This document shows positions 59,922 through 64,000 of a stretch of 64,000 bases of DNA, one piece after another (the stretch's first letter is position 1; each line of letters starts with the position of its first letter). A program made the position numbers and the translations under genes. The notes beneath the pieces were generated by a model. It was not told the DNA's origin, ran no database searches, and was given only the letters and a program-made list of their open reading frames with translations. Origin of the DNA: Hirudinaria manillensis (taxonomy: Eukaryota > Annelida > Clitellata > Hirudinida > Hirudinidae); the NCBI GenBank assembly GCA_034509925.1, contig CM067529.1, forward strand, positions 9,582,501 to 9,646,500, written 5' to 3'.

Positions 59922-62900
59922 ATGGAGAGACATCCGTTGCTACTGCTCCTGTTGTCAGCGTTCGTTGTGTCCAGTTTGGCCATCCAAGCTGTTCCAACAA
60001 CCAGCACGTACGTTGGAAATGTTGTATGTTGACGTACGAGGTGTTGATGATGGTTTTAAATGTTTAAATATTCTTTTCCAGGTCCTACGCCGTCGTCACA
60101 AGCGATGTTCTCTTACCCGGCTCTGAACTTCTGATTGACCTGCACCTGTTTGACCTCGTCCGCTCTGACCTCAAGGAAGAAGAAGGCAGCAAGGAACCCA
60201 ACGAAGAATGCGTCCTCGATCTCAGCGTCTCTTCTGATGACCACCTCTGGCATCGTTCTCTCTGGAAGATTGATGTGGACAAAACTCCGAGAAGTGATTG
60301 AGTTTTATTACATATGACTCTTAACCTTTAAAGAATTGACACTCGATTCTATTCCATTCAGGCTTTTCCAGAACACTGAGAGTCTTGGTAAATGTTTGCA
60401 GAACTTTCAATAGAAATTAATTAATCAATTTGAATAACTTATTTAATCAACAGGTATCACCAGACGAGAGGCTGCTGGGAGACAAATCAGTCTTGAAGGT
60501 CGAGTCCAGTTCTTGCTTCAAGTTTTCACGTTCAGTCGAAGTTCCAACTGGTTGGAAGGAACTCCTGGTTTCCCTGCGAACCGACAAACTCAAGTATCAG
60601 CCTGGAGAATATGGTTCGTTGATCAAGCATCATTGGTTATCGATTGTACTGCAATTTTTCTTCTTTCTGGTCTTTCAATTGCTGATTTATGAGGTAATAG
60701 ACGCAGCAGCATCCATCACTTGAGCGTTTGGCGGCTTTAAGTATTTGTTAATACGCTTATGAATAAATTAATAACGAATGAACCTTGTCGTTTCAGTGTT
60801 GATCGAGTCTCTCGTTCTGAGCCAGGAATTGAAGCCGCACTGGAAACCTGTCAACATGTCCATCCACGTGGGACTTTAAATTTGAATTTATGAGAAATTA
60901 CTCGATAATTAATGAAATTGTTTTACTTTTCAGAACTCGATGAATGTCCTGCTCGTCGAATGGTTGAACGTCACGGCAGAAGAAGGTTTGCATTTTCATG
61001 ACGATAGCTCATGAAATGCAGTGAATAATTTAATAGTTTAAATTTTTTGTTTTGCTCCCCAGGTTTGCTCAGAAAGGAATTCTTCGTTCCACTTCTATCT
61101 CCCAGTGATGAACTGACTATATCCTTGGAAAGTCACGTGAGGACTACTTGGATGTTTCTTCCAACAAACTGATGCTTCCTGACTACTCAATGTTTTGCAT
61201 TTCAGAATCAAATGGTCAACCATACCTTCGAAGTTGAACGACCTGTTGGACCTTATGGTAAACATTTATTTGAATCGTTGGTGTATTGAAATACTCCACA
61301 GCGTCACTTAGTTTAATTTAACTTGGAACAAACATGATTTCAGACGAGGAACCTTTCCTGGTCGACGTCAGGTCTCCGAGGTACCACACTCTCCGTTCAG
61401 GCGATGAAAGCAAGAGCCCCGTCATGGATATCCGTGTGGTAGCCAGGTAATCATTTCACCTGATATGCAAGAATGCATTGAATGCATAACAACGATTTAT
61501 TTTATTTTCTTTCAGCCATCCTTCTGGAGGTCCGTTGGAAGGAAGAGTGCTACTTCAACTCTCACTTGGAAACAACTCAGAACCGAGATCCCTGCCTCCA
61601 GTCGAAGTGACAGCAACATTCTTTGGATTGCCATTTGAAAGACAAAAGAACTAAACATTTATTAATGGATTTAGTACGTGCCAGTAACAGTTTGATAACG
61701 ACTGCCTTTTATTTCATCAGCTCGTTGCCGGTCACAAGGAGATTTCACTGAAACCTGATGAAATCAAACAAGCACTTGGAATGAAAGCCGAAGAACCTTT
61801 GGTTGGACACGAAGTTAAATTCTCAGTCAAAGTGGAAGAACTGCGTTCTCCGACGGAAGAAGGAAGTGAAAGTGAAGAACTCAAGAAAAAGGAAGAAGAA
61901 CATGAGTCCCGCCGAGGAGCTGTTCCCGTCGTCAGAAATGTCCACGTTACATTTGTCGATCAATCTCACGTCTTATTCTTCAGCGAATTCACACCTGTCT
62001 TCTTCAAACCCGGCCTGTCGTACGTTGGACAAGTGAGACGAAATCAAAGACTGGCTTCTTTTTCGTGCATTACGACAGATGAACAGTGATATTTTAAAAT
62101 TTCAATTCCAGGTTCTGTTGAAACCGGTCGAGGAAGTGCTTCCACTCAGTTCAGAGGAGAAAGAGGTGACAATCAAGGTGAAACACAACGGTCCAAAAGA
62201 GGGAAGTGCTAAAGAAGAGACGTTGACAGTGAAAATGAAGTCCAATTCTCTCGGCGAATTCTCGTTCAAGGTTCCAAAGGAAGACGTCAAACTTGAACTC
62301 GAAGTGGGAATCGTTTTAGTGACCACTTTTTAAAATGCACTTACTTTGAATAACTGCAACTTTGTTTAAAATGATTTCAGGCTCACTTTGAGGACAAGGA
62401 ATCAGGCAAAGTTGTCGAGGCTCACTTGGAAGTTCTGCCATTCGCCACGAAACCCGGAGATGGACACTTCCTGCAGGTTTTGACGGAGCAAAAGCCGCCG
62501 AAAGTTGTAGTAAGTTAAGATGTACTTGTACCAGCTATTAAATATCGTTTAAAGTATTATGTTAAATTCTTAATTTCTCATAATTTTTTATAATTTGTTC
62601 AGGTCGGTGAAACACTCAAGGTCAAGGTCGAATCAACGTTTCCCACCAGTGTGGTCCTTTACCAGGTGTTCTGTCGATCAGGATTGGTTCTCTCAGGACA
62701 GTTGGTGACTCCATCTCCGTCGACGAAACACGATCTGTCTGTGGTCATACCGCAAAATGTCAGCCATCTTCTGTCAACTCCACGTCTCGTCGTGCAAGTT
62801 CTCAGTCCAAGCCACGAAATTCTGTCCGACAGTCTGCGATTTGTTGTCGAACAGGAGCAAGAAAGACCAGTGAGTATAAAATTCGATGCGCTAGATGATT

Positions 62901-64000
62901 ACTTATTAATATATCATTATAAATTAATTTTAAATTCAGTTGGAGTTGTTGGTGAAACCGGAAGTTGCCGAACCAGGAGATGTCGTGGAATTTGTTGTCA
63001 GAGCAGAACCCTTCACCGATGTTTACCTGCTGACTGTTTCAGAACTTCCCACTTTTGAGCCAAAAGACCAGGAACTTCGTAAACTTGTCGTTAGTTGAAA
63101 TTCATGACATTTGTTTATGTATTTATTTTGAAAATAAATGTTATCTTTTCTAATTTAAAGGCTCACGAGAAAATGTCGAGATACCTTCACAACCTGAACT
63201 CTTCCCACTTCTCTCGCATGGTGAATGAACTCGGTGAAAGCACTTCGACCGTTCCTTCTTTGGCTCCTGATTCTCAAAGAGTGCACAACGTGAGTTGGCA
63301 GCAGTGAAATTACTCAATGGAGAAATAAACATTAAAAAAGCATTTTTGCACAGGAATCAGGAAGTCTTCTACTTAGCGACGGACTGTTATTCGTTGATCC
63401 CAGTAAGAATCCACATCTTATTTAACACGTTGTTACTTATAGCTAATAATTAATATTTCTTTTTACTTTTCATTTAGGCAAACAGTGGCCAACTCCAGCT
63501 CAAAAAAATGGAACATTGGAGGACTTGGAACCATCGACTTTGGATTGTGTTGAAGAATTTGATTTCAAACTCTGGAAACTGAAAGTCGCCGTTGGGTGAG
63601 TTGATTGTCTCCAATGAATTCTGGGTGTGGTATGAACCACATTGTTCTATCATTATCGCTAATTATGTATTTTTATCAATAAATATATCTTTTACAGACC
63701 ATCAGGCGAAGAGAAACTTCGTTTAGTTCTGCCCGAGGAATCAAGACTTTATACTTTTGCTGCTTTTGGTCTCAGACCTGGCAAGGGTTTAGTTGTTGTG
63801 GAGAGGCCCGTGGAAGTGAGTAACATTAATTGATTAACTAATATTCCACATGAATTTATTACAAGGCTATAATTTTTCTATTTTTCAGTTGCTGTCAACA
63901 TCAAAGGTTTTGACTTCATTGAGACATCCAGAATCCGTGGTAAGAGGAGAGGAGGTCGTTTTGGAAGTTCATTTGTTCAACAATCAGGATAAAGAAACCA
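59922..64000 (+). CDS. macroglobulin/TEP-like copy 3, cut by window end
   Basis: Begins with the same signal peptide (one change, VSS for VSC) and the same exon plan as copy 1. It is open through the macroglobulin domains to the exon that starts near 63,899 and runs off the window. The 14 bp missing from copy 2 are present (63526-63539). Differences from copy 1 are scattered: YQPGEYV for YQPGEIV, LTIS for LTLS, an extra Glu in the Lys/Glu-rich loop shared with copy 2, and Arg for Cys in VMDIRVVA shared with copy 2. Copies 2 and 3 therefore look closer to each other in the 5' part. Predicted functional as far as seen; the thioester region lies beyond the window. Confidence 0.86.

Larger units (their letters stand above)
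28951..64000. repeat. tandem segmental duplication, unit about 14.2-14.7 kb, 2.4 copies visible
   Basis: Unit 1 about 28951-43147, unit 2 about 43148-57838, unit 3 from about 57839 and cut by the window. Matching landmarks: macroglobulin start codons at 31008, 45674 and 59922; helicase frames at 39033-42155 and 53717-56839. Each unit is upstream repeat, macroglobulin-like gene (+), helicase gene (-), then an RT fragment (+). Introns and intergenic DNA align almost base for base between units. Private differences are a Tc1-like insert in unit 1, a LINE insert in unit 2, a chimeric junction in unit 3 and a 14-bp deletion in copy 2. The left edge is set by where similarity to 43,140 begins. Confidence 0.93.

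Noticed and set aside
28951..64000. Array as a pure assembly artefact
   Set aside because: Not excluded, but each unit has private insertions, deletions and substitutions; simple repetition of one locus would not give these.
1..64000. tRNA, rRNA or other structured RNA genes
   Set aside because: I looked for tRNA-like cloverleaf arms and promoter boxes by eye and found none convincing.

Overview
The window is nuclear DNA from an invertebrate animal. It is AT-rich, has many short spliceosomal introns with GT..AG borders and AATAAA signals, and carries animal-only genes and animal-type transposons. I cannot name the species. A spiralian such as an annelid is a weak guess from the GAT/AAT microsatellites and the codon style. 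No rRNA, tRNA, CRISPR or bacterial-type operon was seen.

Layout. (1) 1-13,349, plus strand: the 3' part of a ULK1/2 (Atg1/unc-51) autophagy kinase gene, cut by the window start. An intron holds a complete Ty3/Gypsy-type LTR retrotransposon on the minus strand (5,577-10,065), with identical 162-bp LTRs, a GAATT target duplication and one in-frame stop. (2) 13,956-19,656, plus: an ankyrin-repeat gene resembling ANKRD55, 782 residues. (3) 19,949-27,048, minus: a protein 4.1/coracle homologue, 707 residues (FERM, FERM-adjacent and C-terminal domains). It converges on the ankyrin gene with overlapping poly(A) signals. (4) 27,049-28,950: gene-poor DNA. (5) 28,951-64,000: a tandem array of a unit of about 14.2-14.7 kb. 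Each unit holds a many-exon alpha-2-macroglobulin/TEP-family gene on plus and a single-exon DEAH-box helicase gene (DHX16/Prp2 type) on minus, arranged tail to tail. Two units are complete and a third is cut by the window end.

The array is the main point of interest. The two helicase copies differ at nine of 1,040 residues by my count. The macroglobulin-like protein is full length (about 1,500 residues) with a signal peptide and thioester-domain helices, but it lacks the Cys-Gly-Glu-Gln thioester. Copy 1 reads open throughout. Copy 2 has a 14-bp deletion that gives an immediate stop near residue 742. Copy 3 is open as far as it goes. Each copy carries private marks: a Tc1-like remnant only in unit 1, a LINE 3' fragment before copy 2, and a chimeric junction before copy 3. 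These argue for a real, ageing duplication rather than simple assembly duplication.

The genes do not form an obvious pathway. One link is worth noting: protein 4.1/Coracle and the thioester-less macroglobulin Mcr are both septate-junction proteins in Drosophila, and their relatives are neighbours here. Exon boundaries were deduced by eye from splice signals and reading phase. The summed phases close correctly for the 4.1, ankyrin and ULK models and for the macroglobulin exons.
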